Shown: positions 11,936 through 22,848 of the stretch, one piece after another
How positions within the stretch are numbered: position 1 is the stretch's first letter
Layout of the letters: each line of letters opens with the position of its first letter
Assembly (NCBI GenBank): GCA_033439255.1
Contig: CM065885.1
Coordinates: forward strand, 2,170,001 to 2,234,000
DNA: 64,000 nucleotides
Origin: Hericium rajendrae
Taxonomy: Eukaryota; Basidiomycota; Agaricomycetes; Russulales; Hericiaceae
Direction of reading: 5' to 3'
Translations under genes and position numbers: made by a program
The notes under the pieces: generated by a model
The model's input: the letters and a program-made list of their open reading frames with translations, nothing else
The model's database searches: none
What the model was told of the DNA's origin: nothing

Positions 11936-14900
11936 ATGGTCCCTCCGCCGCTACTATCCTCCATATCTTCCCCATCCCCTCCCCTTCTCTTCTCCCTGGC
12001 CGCCCCTGTTTCCCAACATGTGCCCAGCATATCCCAGCTGCAGGGCGTTGCCGGTGCTGGCATGCACCAGCTTGCCAAGCGCGAAATCGACAAGCACAGT
12101 GCCCAGTTCGCCGTGTACGCCGCGCTCATCCCCATTCTTGTCCTCTTGTCGGGTGTCTTTGCCGGTCTGACACTGGGCTACATGTCGCTCGACGAGACGC
12201 AGCTGCATGTCCTTAGCATCAGTGGCACTCCGTAAGTCCGTCTCCAACTGTATGCGCGCATTTTCTCACGGAGTTTCCGCAGCGAACAACGCAAGTATGC
12301 AGAGAAGATCAAACCCATTCGCCATAATGGGCATCTACTCCTCGTCACCCTCCTCCTCGCGAACATGATCGTGAACGAGACGCTCCCCGTCATCTCCGAT
12401 CCAGTGTTGGGTGGCGGGGTGCAGAGTGTCGTCGTCAGCACGGTTCTCATCGTTACGTGAGTCTCTTTCGTTTTCTCGGGGTACGCGTCGTGGTCTTGTC
12501 GCGTCTCCGATCGCGTTTGATGGGTACCTTCGCCGAGTGATTCACATGTGACGTAATGGACGGCGAGCGCTTGCCTCGTGGGCTCGACAGTTGTCGGCCT
12601 ATGGGTCCAGCGGGGTGACTATATGCGCAGCATATCGCTGTGCATGTAGTTGACTATAGGCGTGGCATATCACAGTTCAAGTCGAGCAGACGCATTCAAG
12701 CGTCCTCTATATGCGTTTATTGCATCTTAGAGGCTTGCATATTGCCTGTCAAGCTGCCCATCTGCCTATCATGCGCGATTGCTTCTTGGTTCAGGCTTGA
12801 AGCTTGGAACTTTGTGCCTGGACCACGAGATCGACTTGTTGCTATTGTCTGGGCGGCTGTATGCGCATCCGGACGGCCGGATGGCTATATGCGCGTTCTC
12901 AGCGATTGTATGCCCATTTTTCGTGTCTGTATGCGCATTCTCGGCGACCGTCTGCGCATCTGTGTCGCTATATGCACATCGGCCAGCAACGGTTACTGTC
13001 CAGCGCCAAGTTCTGGGCATATGTCGTCATGGCGTCAGCTCTTGGCGATGGCTACGGCTCGCAGCAATTAGGCAACGGCGCAAAGAGATGGCGTGTTGCT
13101 GCGGTCGGGGTGCGCGGCGACCAGCCGTGGGTGCCGATGTGCAAATCTGAGTTATGTGCCCACATCATTTCCAGTTTTCTCCTTTGGCGCATTCAATTCC
13201 TCCATACTGATCGAGCTCTCCATTCACAGATTTTCCGAAATCATTCCTCAGTCAATATGCACGCGTCACGGACTTTACATCGGCGCAAAGATGGCACCGT
13301 TCGTCCGCGTTCTCATCTGGGGTCTTGTCAGTATTCAGTTTGTCTTCGATATTTTGTACCTTCTCATATTCCTCGGCGTCCAGGGTATCGTTTCTTGGCC
13401 TATCGCCAAGCTGCTCGAGTATCTGCTCGGCCCTCACCACGGGATCATTTACCGTCGTGCCGAGTTGAAGGAGCTTATCGCGATGCACTCGTCTGTCGGT
13501 GAACTTGGCGGTGACCTCCGGTCCGATACCGTTACTATCATCGGCGCAACCTTAGACTTGCAAGAGAAGACTGCGAAACAGGTATGAATTTTGTTTTCTT
13601 CTTCGGCCATAATACTGATTGGCATTGTCCTAGGCCATGACGAAGATCGAAGATGTCTTCATGCTGTCCATAGATGCTAAGTTAGATTACGAGACGCTCA
13701 AGAAAGTCTGCAGGACTGGGCACAGTCGTATACCCGTCTTTGAGGAGATTGAGATGCCCGACGGCACAGGCAGCATGATCAAAGCGAAAAAGATACTCGG
13801 TATCCTGCTCGTCAAGCAGTGCGTGCTCCTCGATCCGAACGACGCCGTCCCCGTCCGCAGCATCACCCTCAACAAGGTCCCGTCCGTCGCGCAGAACGCG
13901 CCGCTCCTCGGCATCCTCGACCGCTTCCAGGAGGGCCGCTCGCACATGGCGATCGTCTCGCGCATGAGCGTCGGCAAAGCCGCGTCCGTCAAGAAAGCCG
14001 TCAAGAAGAATCTCACGCAGCGCCTCAAGGACCGCGTCGGCATCAGCGACTCGAGCTCGTCGAGCGACGAGGACGAGGAGCCGCAAGCTGAGCGTACGCA
14101 CCGCTCGTGGAAGACGAAGCGCAGGAGCCGCAAGGACTCGGACCGCGAGTCCACGGGCTCGAGCTCGACCGACCAGGACGCGACGCTCAAGGGCGAGCCC
14201 GACGACGCGGAGGACTCGGGCCGCCGCTCGCTGTTCCGCAAGAAGCGGAAGACGCGCGTGAAGATCCAGGACGTCGAGATGGGCACGATCGAGCCCGACG
14301 CCGATGCAGAGCCCGCGCAGATGCAGGAGTCGAGCACGGGCCTGGAGGTGATCGAGACACCCGTCATCGGCGAGCAGCAGGCGAGGACTAAGCTCGGGAG
14401 TTTCGTGCAGCTGCCGAAGTTGGCGTCTGGATTTGAGCAGAGCATGCCTGCGGACGCCGTCCTCGGCAAGCAAGGCGTGGACGAGTTCTTGATGGGCTAT
14501 GATCCTTTGGTGGCCCCGCTCGGCATCATCACTCTGGAAGATGTCCTGGAAGGTTTGTGCCCATTCATTGTGATAGTATACATCTGATTGACCGGTCCAC
14601 AGAACTCATCGGCGAAGAGATCTACGACGAATTCGACCCCGAAGGTGCCCGCTGTGCTGAAGTCTCGTCCTACCTGCCCCCCTCGCACCAGAAGTCCTCT
14701 ATGGCCGGCCTGTCTTTACCCAGTCTCAAGCGCAAGGTCTCCGCGCCGCAGCTCTCCTCGACAGGCGCAGACATGACAACCGGCACCAACACACCGAGCA
14801 CGACGCCCGCTTCCGCCCCCAAGCCGTTCGCATCGCCGTCCCCGATGCTCCGCCTGACCGCGCCGCCCGTGCTCATGGGCTTCAGCTTCCTCACGGGCCG

Positions 14901-15318
14901 CAGCAGGAGCGCGCCGCCCACGCCACGCGACAGCCAGCCGGCGGACGAAGCGCCGCCCGCGCCCGAGACGAAAGACGCGGCCGTCCCCAACATCGTCGTG
15001 AGCCCGAGCCCGAGCCCCGCGCCCGACGGGAGCGACGAAGGCGCGGGCACCGCGCGCATGTCGTCCGCGCCGTCGCTCGAGGCGCTGCTGCGCAGTCGGC
15101 GCCCGGCGCAGGCGGCCGCGGGGGGCACTATCTCGCGGGCGCCGACGCCGGGGAGCATGCGCGGGCGGTTCAAGAGCAGTCCGTTGAGCGGGGGTGCGGG
15201 CGCGCGCGGGACGGCGGTGGGCAGGGTCGATGAGGGCGATGGTGGGGAGGTAGCGAAAGATGATGGGGAGAACGAGAAGGAGGTGATGGACGAGAAGCAC
15301 GAAGAGGGTGAGAGCTAA
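11936..15318 (+). CDS. Mam3/CNNM-type protein: DUF21 membrane domain plus CBS pair
   Basis: Predicted 818 aa; exons 11936-12231, 12283-12456, 13230-13581, 13634-14552, 14603-15318. The family (yeast Mam3, animal CNNM) sits in vacuolar or plasma membranes and affects Mg/Mn/Co balance. Seen: a hydrophobic N-terminus, a DUF21 domain with FAGLTLGYMSLDE, VNETLPVISDPVLGGG and FSEIIPQSIC, then a CBS pair starting at MTKIEDVFMLS with SRIPVFEE and, later, FQEGRSHMAIVSR and ITLEDVLEELIGEEIYDE. The C-terminal third is Ser/Pro/Ala-rich and probably disordered; a basic Ser/Asp-rich insert interrupts the second CBS motif, as in fungal homologues. The second intron is 773 nt, about fifteen times the usual size here, and holds 21-bp repeats. 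Confidence 0.92.
12860..12980. repeat. Degenerate 21-bp tandem repeat inside a Mam3-gene intron
   Basis: The motif TATGCGCAT or a one- to two-base variant begins at 12860, 12888, 12909, 12930, 12951 and 12971, a spacing of 28, 21, 21, 21 and 20 bp. Isolated related words (TATATGCG) also occur near 12617 and 12705 in the same intron. Confidence 0.7.
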
Positions 15319-15800
15319 GACGAGTGGCGGCACCTTGCGCTGTATTCCGTTTGCGCTTGCGCTTCCTGAGGTCGAGATGATGTCTGCAACGACAATACCC
15401 ACGATGACCATTGACCTCTATTCACGTATGTCTCGTACTCTGTATATCTCGCTTCGTTCTGCTCTCGTGCTTTCCGTGAACTTACATGTACTTTTAGATA
15501 TGCGTTTTGTTTCTGAAGTTGTTCTCTCCAATGTTATTGCGCTGATCCAAGTGATTGGCTCAATCAATATTTGATTCCGATTACAATCCAGTCGCTTCGG
15601 AATTCTAATCATTTTGGGCTCCGAATGGTGTCTTCCTCGTTCACGAAGGATACTGTTCCTCTCGACGAAATGCATATGACCATCCGCCCAGATGCGACTA
15701 CCATTGATTTGCGTACCGAAGATCCCACCTAGGAGAAAACCACTCATTTGAACCTTCACTGCTTGGATGACTGAAACGCTAAGCTGACTCCGCGTCTCAT

Positions 15801-16534
15801 TCACTTACAGCACTGTGGGTTTATCTCTTCTTTCTCCCTGTAGAGCTGGTCGACAGTTTCGGCTGATAGACTATTCCCGGTGTCTCTTTCGCTGCCTCTA
15901 CCTACTTCAGCTTTCTTGCAGCGGGCGCTTCTTTTCCACCATGCCCGGGGGATGACGGTGGGGTCTCCATGCGCTGCTTCCTCAAGTGCCTGCTGGCCTG
16001 TGGCCGCACGTGCTGCCCGAAGAGCCGCTCGCATTGTAGGTGTCATTGATGGGGTATAGGAGCGCTTTCATCTGCGGCGTCTTGGACGCATCAATACTCT
16101 TAGGCCTGTTCTTATTTAGCGGGTCCCTGGATTCCTGCAGAAGCGGCGGCGCAGGCAAGGTGGGTGTTAGTTTTGTGATCTCACACAGGGTTTGTGGGCT
16201 TTCCGGGCATCTTGGACCGTTCCATGATGCGCTCTACTTCGAAGAGACCTTCACCCATCTCCTTTGCAAAGATATGGTAAGCTTTAGGCCGCGGGGGCAG
16301 TCGATAATGAACGTACCTGGAAGAGCAGCAAGTCGGGCGATACGGTCCCACTCAGCTCAATCAAATACTTTGAGATCATCGTACTCTGGAGGATTCATTA
16401 GGCGCTCACTCAAAAGACCTAATGGGAAACATACTGTGGATGGGGGCCATGCGATTTTCCGTCACAGGAGGAGGGGGAGGAAGTTTGTCGTACGTTAACC
16501 CGTGATACTTCTTGGGTCCACGGCTGGCAGGCAT
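15801..16534 (-). pseudogene. Possible decayed multi-exon gene, unknown product
   Basis: On the minus strand, protein-like stretches separated by plausible introns can be read: MPASRGPKKYHG near 16534, LMNPPEYDDLKVF with AEWDRIARLAALPG (16400-16315), EMGEGLFEVERIMERSKMPG (16270-16205) and NKNRPKSIDASKTPQMKALL (16125-16055). Between the second pair of words lies an in-frame TGA, and the junction phases do not fit, so an intact gene could not be assembled. I do not recognise the family. It could be a pseudogene, a mis-read real gene, or chance. Confidence 0.25.
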
Positions 16535-17518
16535 CTGTTAATTGCAGTGAGGCAGGGATGATAGGTGCGGGGAAATGAGAGTTCCTACCACGAAGCGAGC
16601 AGATGCTGCACTTTTATAGGCCTTTAGAATGGCATGCAGTCCCAAACGCCCTTTCAAATATTGAGGACGGCCGTGACAATGCGGGGATCTGGCAATCCTG
16701 GTATTCAGTAAGTAGGTGATCGGAACATGCAACGTTGAAAGACAAGGCGGTGGTTGTCAATGCGGAAAAGGCCAGATCTACCCTTTTGCTCTTGTATTTA
16801 CCCATGAATTCTGACTTACCAGACGAGTTATAGACATAATTCGGGAAAAACTTAAGGTAGTCACAAGAATTTGAGCCCGAGTTGAGCCCCCGCATTGACC
16901 AGAGACTGCAGACCCTCAGACCCACGTTGAAGCGTAACGTAACAACACATTGCATGGTCAAAGCGTTCGGTCCCCCCTGCAGACCCAGATGCAAGAATTA
17001 ATGGCCAATTTCCTGACGTCGTTGTTGATCGCAAAAGAAAGAACCATAGGAGGGCGCTCCGAGATTATGAACAAGACGTGCGTTAAAGACGTTCGAAGGG
17101 CGAATGCTGGCGATGAAAACGGGATGTCATTGCTCCCGGCACTACTTCTTGACTCCTCATCAGTTATGCGTCTCCGAGTAACAATCGTTCGTAAGCCTAA
17201 TTCAAGCATGTTCTGTGACGTTGTTCAGTCAAGAAATTTCATTAAAAATGACGAGACTTACCTTCAGTTTGTTGAAGTGTAACAAACCTAACCTGATGAC
17301 ACCGGACACCATGAGCACATCAGGCCTGCAGGAGGATCACTGACATCATAGAATAGTCTTGACCGTACTTACACTGGGAAGGCCGTTGATTGTTGACTCG
17401 ACCTTGCGTGATCCTTCAGACTTCACCTCTTCAGCCACAAGTGCAATTGTGCCTCGTTTGAAAGAAATCTCCCTATTCCTTCAAGATTGCAATTGCGCGA
17501 AATGAGAGAAGAAACCAC
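16535..17518. other. Spacer left of the inverted duplication
   Basis: About 1 kb with short open frames only and no recognisable motif or repeat. It ends where the copied MAK21 sequence begins. Confidence 0.5.
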
Positions 17519-18203
17519 ATGGAACAGGCTATGGCGGCGAAGGTTGGCAAGCGGAAGATCAAGCATGGCGAGGATCATGAGGACATGGATTCGGATGCCG
17601 ATGAGGATGAGGAAGGAGAGAAAGCGGATGAAAAGGAGGAGGATGAAGAGGAGAGCGACGCCGAAGAGGTTGAGATCTGGAAGGTAAGAACTCAGAGCCG
17701 TCCTTTTTATCTTGCCTTGAATACCAATGACGTCTTAGGCCATGAAAGCGTCGATGCCAGAGCTTGCTGGCGGAGATGACGACGACGACCTCATGAATGA
17801 TAGCGACAGCGACAACATCCCCCCAGGCCTTGATGAAGACTATTCCGATTCTGAACCGGAACCAGATACTAAGGGCGGGCCAGAAGACAACGAGGACGAA
17901 GAGGATGCTAATGGTGCGGACGCCGACGCCGACGCATTTTCACTCGTCGAAGCGTCCGATGCCGAGGACCTCATTGATCTGGATGCAGATGCGCCCGACG
18001 GTCTCATCGACTTCGAAGAAGACGCCAGTAATGCAGAAGCTGAAGAGTGGACAGGGTTCGGAGGCGAGACAGCAACAAAGAGGAAGCGTGGCAAGGACGA
18101 CGGCGAGAAGGACAAGGGGAAGAAGTTAAGGTCCCTCCCGACGTTTGCGAGCTATGAGGATTATGCGAAAATGATCGACGACGGAGTGGAAGACATTATC
18201 TAG
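17519..18203 (+). pseudogene. Duplicated 3' fragment of MAK21, still open
   Basis: Exons 17519-17683 and 17739-18203 match the last two coding exons of MAK21 (2325-1650) with the same 54-55-nt intron between them. Only the acidic tail is present: VGKRKIKHGED, then Asp/Glu runs, and the ending MIDDGVEDII. An ATG at 17519 (MEQAMAAK), which the parent lacks at that spot, opens a 209-aa frame, so a short acidic protein could be made. Without the Noc domain it cannot do the parent job. Upstream of 17519 similarity stops. Confidence 0.8.
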
Positions 18204-18491
18204 TTGTTATTATCCTTCATTCCGATCTTTAATTTCATTTTTTGCTTTGACAGAAGGCATCTCATACGGCAAATTAGTGAGTGCTCTTCGCCATGATAGC
18301 CTTGCAAATTTCGGCTCGGGATGGTATGCGCGACCCGAGATAAGTTCTTGTGCTTGGGGCGCGAGGCTATGGCACGCATCGGAGCCTTCCACGGGCTGAT
18401 GATGGTGGTCACCGACCCGGATTAGCGAATTGTGGCATAGGAACGACGAAGGATATCACATTCAGCTGACCATAAAGCCAAATCCACAAAT

Positions 18492-19838
18492 CTAGGATGC
18501 GGCCGACTGCATAGCAGGCCACGACGGCCTGCCTGGCGCCGGCTCACCATCGTCGGGGACATCATAGAGCAATCGTAAATTCTCTGCACCCTTCCCAGGT
18601 TTATCCGCATCACGGTACCACACGCGTCGGCCAAAACCCCACGTGAACAACTCGCCTTCCGCCGGCACGCTCATGTCACACGTCGGCGGCAGATCGGGAT
18701 GAAGCTTCGGAGGCCGCACGACCTTCAGCAGGCGCATCACCACGACGCGTCGACCCGCATGTTGCGGGAGGTTCGAGCGCTCCAAGCGGCATAGCGCCGA
18801 CCCCGCTGCGGGAGAACGAGCATGAGCACTGCCCGCGGGACATGCAACATCGAGATCTCACTTTCATATACCAGGTACTTGCCTTTCCCCGTGTGGTATG
18901 TCAACGGCCCGCCTATATCGTACCGACGGTCCCGCCCCGCGACGTGCACGACAAAATGTAATTTCCACGTTGCGAAGTCGAGTATGAACGGCTGGTCGAG
19001 CACGCTCATGGCGCGCTTGAGGCGCTTTGTGCGATGGGAGCCCGTAGCGGATGGTGGACGCGCCTGCAGCTGCGCGTGGAGGGTGTTGTCGATCAGTCCA
19101 TCGCGCAGGAGCATCTCGCGCAACGTGGGACTCTTCGCGGCATTCACGAGCGGGATGTGCCAGGTGTAGCCGCTGCCGTACGTGAGGTCCTGCCCGGAAC
19201 TGAAGCTCCGTACGGCGTCGTGGTCTCGCGTAACCCGGAAGCGGATCTGCGACTGCAGCGGATTATGTGCGTCCGTGTGGAAGTAGAGAAAGCCGCGTGT
19301 ATCCCGCGGGAAGCACTCGTGCGCAGCGCCCCTGCTGGAAGTATATGTCATGCATAGCAAGCGCCGGGATTCAGGAGCAGCTGAATCGTAGATGTGGAGA
19401 TATTTGCTGCCAGAGACGTCCAGAAAGCAGCTGGAATTGAGTCGCGCAGGATCGAGCGTAATTGTGCAACGTCGTGGTGATCCTCTTCTTCGCCTTTTTG
19501 GAGTCGACTCGGTAGGTGCGCCTGTTCCGTCAGGTAGGGAAGAGGCTGCAGGACGTGCGGCAGGCTGTGATCCTTGTTTGATGATGGGATACAATACAGC
19601 GTTGACATCGGGCGAATTTGTAGATGCTTGAGTTTGAGGTGTGGAGTTTAAATGAATGCTACTCGTGAGCCAAAGCTTTTGCGGCCCAATCCTGCATCGC
19701 TTTGAATTTGAAGTGATAGAAAGCAGGCCTCTGGGCCACTGAGCTCGTATAGATGATGGCCTCATAGAATGGAATACTCGGCACTGCTATGATAAATTCA
19801 TTTAGACTCACTATGGTGAAGAAAGAGTTGAACATACC
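18492..19838 (-). CDS. Uncharacterised family gene, copy 2 (5' end unclear)
   Basis: Near-twin of copy 1. Exons: 5' exon ending at 19838, 19786-18862, 18805-18492; introns 19787-19837 (51 nt) and 18806-18861 (56 nt) are at the same places. The core words TLDPARLNSSCFLDVSG, DTRGFLYFH, DLTYGSGYTW and MLLRDGLID are kept, and the third exon reads AGRRVVVMRLLKVV and later LLYDVPDDGEP. The frame is open from exon 2 to the stop. The 5' exon reads in frame up to about 19918 (LVASPSASRCVATFDVE) but no in-frame ATG is found there, so either an unseen exon lies further up or the 5' end was lost at the duplication edge. Function unknown. Confidence 0.6.
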
Positions 19839-19939
19839 TCGACGTCAAATGTGGCTACGCAGCGAGATGCAGACGGACTCGCGACGAGGTGGATAACCTT
19901 GTCGAAGCTGTCCGACACTGAAGACAAATATTGTATTGA

Positions 19940-21510
19940 GGAGAGTTCAAGTTCATATTAGACGCCCGCCCTGCCACATCGTGCGTCTTACGTCAGTACT
20001 TCAACTCCATTGAACTAACTTACTCCAGAGTACTTCAATACGTCGATCCTGAGGCACGAAGGTTGAATCAAGTATCTACTCTGCCTCTGGAAGACTACTG
20101 TAGACGTCAGAACGATTGTTTTCGCTGCGATTCTCCAGTGTCGGACACCCTCCACAAGGTTATCCAACTCGTCACGAGTCCGTCTTCGTCTCGCTGCGTA
20201 GCCACATTTGACGTCGAGGTACGTTCAACATTTTCTGTACCATAGTGAGTCTAAATGAATTTATTGTAGCAGTGTCAAGTATTCCGTTCTATGAGGCCAT
20301 CATTTATACGAGCTCAATGGCCCAGAGGCCTGCTTTCTATCACTTCAAATTCAAAGCGATGCAGGATTGGGCCGCAAAAGTTTTGGTTCACAAGTAACAG
20401 TCGCTTCATCTCCACATTTCAAGTGTCTACTACGAAGTCGTGCCATATCAACTCAGACTTACCTCCCACCGCCAAACAAGGATCGCAGCCTGCCGAACGT
20501 CCTGTTGCCTTTTCTCCACCTCAGGATCCACCAAACGCTGGAACAGTCATACCCGTCGAATTGGCATCAAGCAAGCGAAGGGGTAAATGGACGCGACATC
20601 TTATCACGACGCTTGACCCTGCACGACTCGACTCCAGCTGCTTCATGGACGTCTCCGGCTTCAGGAATTTCCGCGTCTACGATGCCGCTTTCCCCAAATC
20701 CCCGAAACAGAGCCTCCTGAACGTCTACTACTATTCCAACAAGCGTGCGGATCACCTGCGCTTTCCGCAGGACACGCGCGGGTTCCTCTACTTCTACGAG
20801 GAGACACAGAACCCGCTGCAGTCGCAGATCCGCTTCCGCATTGCGCAGGACCGCGACCCCACATATAGCTTTGCCTCCGGACATGATCTCACGTATGGGA
20901 ACGGGTACACCTGGAGCATTCTGCTTGCGAAATCCACATCAAAGTATCCCGCGCTATGCGCGATGCTCCTACGCGACGGGCTGGTCGACGACGCGCTCCT
21001 CGCACAGCTACAGGCGCGCTCGGGAGCCGGCAAGCGCCGCAAGCGTGTGATGAACACTCTCGGCCACCCATTCACAATGGAGTTCAATAAAAAGATCTTG
21101 TATTTTGCCGTGCACGGGGCTAGTGAGGACCAGGAGTACGAGACACGTGGGCCGCTCCTGTTCCGAGACTCTGTGGTCTACGAAGGTATGGCCTTTACCC
21201 TCCGTGTTTGACGAGCAGCACTCACGCTTGTTTTCCTGTAGAGGGGTCGGCGCTGTGTCGCTTGGAGCACTCCACCCTCCCACAGCACGCGGGCAGACGC
21301 ATCGTGGTGATGCGCCTGCTGAAGATACTCCATCCACCGAAGCGTTGTCCTGAGCTGCCACCGACAGATGATGTCAGCATCCCGGTGGAAGGCGAATTGT
21401 TTAAGTCGTGGTGCCGCGATGTAGACAGACCTGGCAAGTGTGGCGAGACCCTCAGGTTGCTCTATGATGCTCCCGGCAGCATTAAGCAAGTCTCAGACTG
21501 GTCGTCATGA
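19940..21510 (+). CDS. Uncharacterised family gene, copy 3 (no 5' Met found)
   Basis: More diverged member, head-to-head with copy 2. Exons 19940-20218, 20270-21185, 21242-21510; introns of 51 and 56 nt in the same positions as copies 1 and 2. The first exon is open from 19940 (just after a TGA) and reads VLQYVDPEARRLNQVSTL and CVATFDVE, but has no ATG; the first in-frame Met is at 20291. This suggests that the true first exon is missing or displaced at the inversion centre. Core words are TLDPARLDSSCFMDVSG, DTRGFLYFY, NPLQSQIRFRI, DLTYGNGYTW and MLLRDGLVDDALLAQLQ. The product is unknown; it may be a functional gene whose start I cannot see, or 5'-truncated. Confidence 0.55.
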
Positions 21511-22176
21511 CCTGCTATGCAGTCAACTGCATCCGGGATTTGTGCATCTGGCTCTTATGGTCGGATAATTGTGATGTCCTTCATCATTCCTGTGTCTCAA
21601 TTTGTTGTCCACGCCAGTGAATTCGTCGATGATTCGCAACGCGATCCGAAGGAGACATCAAATAGACAATCCTGAAGTCGTTACGCAGCTTGAATGTCTC
21701 CTCTACCGTCGGGAGAATGGCCCCGATAGGGTTAGAAGGATTGGAATAGGTGCGGTGGTTATATGCAAGCTCGGACGGTGCAAGTTTCCTTCCACAGGTC
21801 TATTTTATCTATGGACCGGGAATCCTGCTCACGAAATTTTCACTTGGACATCCGTGCGCCGTACATAATCACAATAATGCAAAATCTACAAGTTCTGCTA
21901 CATATTCAACAAGGAGTAGTGTAAGTTGAATCAAAATTAAATAACCTTCTGATGGGCCATGGCACATCGCACGATTCATGCACAATGCACACAAACCCTA
22001 CCACGGGCTTCGGAGCACTCATACCAGACGCGACCCGCGTGCCTTGTGCAACACCACAGGCACAGACTCGGTGCTGCGCGATACGCTGGAGGCCCGCGCG
22101 CTGGGCACCAGATGATGTCCCTGAACTTTCCACGTCCCGTCCGCCTTCGCTGAAAGTCCCCGCTCGCTGAAAGTCC
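21511..22176. other. Spacer between family copy 3 and ARD-like copy A
   Basis: About 670 bp with no recognisable coding sequence. The part next to 22177 is the downstream flank of the decayed dioxygenase copy. Confidence 0.5.
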
Positions 22177-22786
22177 TTATGCAGCAGCAGACACGCCCGG
22201 AGTCGAACGCAGATAATCAACTCTGCTTGGGCTGGCGTCCATTGCACGGCTGCGTGGGTGCGGTATCCATTTCGGTTTCTCTTGAAAGGCTCGTGAGTAG
22301 GATAATAAACGGGTTGAAAATGCGAGATGGACCTTGAAGAGACGCATGGTCCTGATTCGGTTCAGTTCGTCAAGCCCGAAATGGTGGTAAATTCCGGTGG
22401 GGACGACGAGCGAGTCACTAGGAGCAATTTGAATGCGGATCCAGTTGTCTGTAGAATGCTCTGTGATGTAGAGACGTCATTTTGAATATTAGAGAAGAAG
22501 CAGTCATTACTCAAAGGTGAAAGGCAGACTTACCGCGGACAAGACCGCGGATGTCCAAGTATTCCGCACCGTCGAGGATGTAGCGGATCTCCTCATCCTC
22601 GCGAAAATGTCCTTCATGAAATACCACCAGTAAGTGGCACCATTCACGTCTACAGCCCTGGCCTACTTACTCCTCATACAACATCTTAAGCTTTTCCCCG
22701 TGCGCATCGCCGAGTCCCTCCTCTGTAGTATTGATCACGTCCCGATTCTTGTAGTTCTTCTCATTTGCGACACCATCAATCAGTCA
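22177..22786 (-). pseudogene. Acireductone dioxygenase-like pseudogene, copy A
   Basis: Acireductone dioxygenase (ARD/ADI1) acts in methionine salvage and is a small cupin. Exon-like pieces: about 22775-22671 (YKNRDVINTTEEGLGD), 22611-22534 (REDEEIRYILDGAEYLDIRG), 22460-22333 ([26 protein letters not shown]) and 22278-22177 (KPKWIPHPRS to VSAAA and stop). The junction of the first two pieces is out of phase (1-nt length difference from copy B), the acceptor of the last exon has CAA where copy B has CAG, and the N-terminal third is absent. The second His of the metal-binding HxH is Arg. Upstream it abuts a relic of the uncharacterised family. Confidence 0.75.
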
Positions 22787-22848
22787 GATACGATGGTCCT
22801 GAAGCACGATGGTTGAGTCCAGTATCTACTCTGCCCCCGGGAGACTAA
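22787..22848 (+). repeat. Short relic of the uncharacterised family's 5' exon
   Basis: About 60 bp resembling copy 3 at 20044-20100: both share agtatctactctgcc and, in the same frame, EAR-L--VSTLP words. Here the frame runs into a stop. It marks another break point of this family beside the dioxygenase copy A. Confidence 0.6.

Larger units (their letters stand above)
17519..19918. repeat. Segmental duplication block, right inverted copy
   Basis: Inverted counterpart of the window's first 2.3 kb: MAK21 3' fragment, spacer and family copy 2. Similarity to the family's 5' exon continues to about 19918, where it stops at the word CAGTGTCGG (minus strand). By eye the two copies differ at roughly one base in ten or fewer, and the coding part carries a net 9-bp in-frame difference. 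Confidence 0.85.

Noticed and set aside
13682-14473. 263-codon open frame antisense to the Mam3-type gene
   Set aside because: Arg/Leu/Val-rich composition of an antisense shadow in GC-rich coding sequence; the plus strand has the conserved CBS domains.
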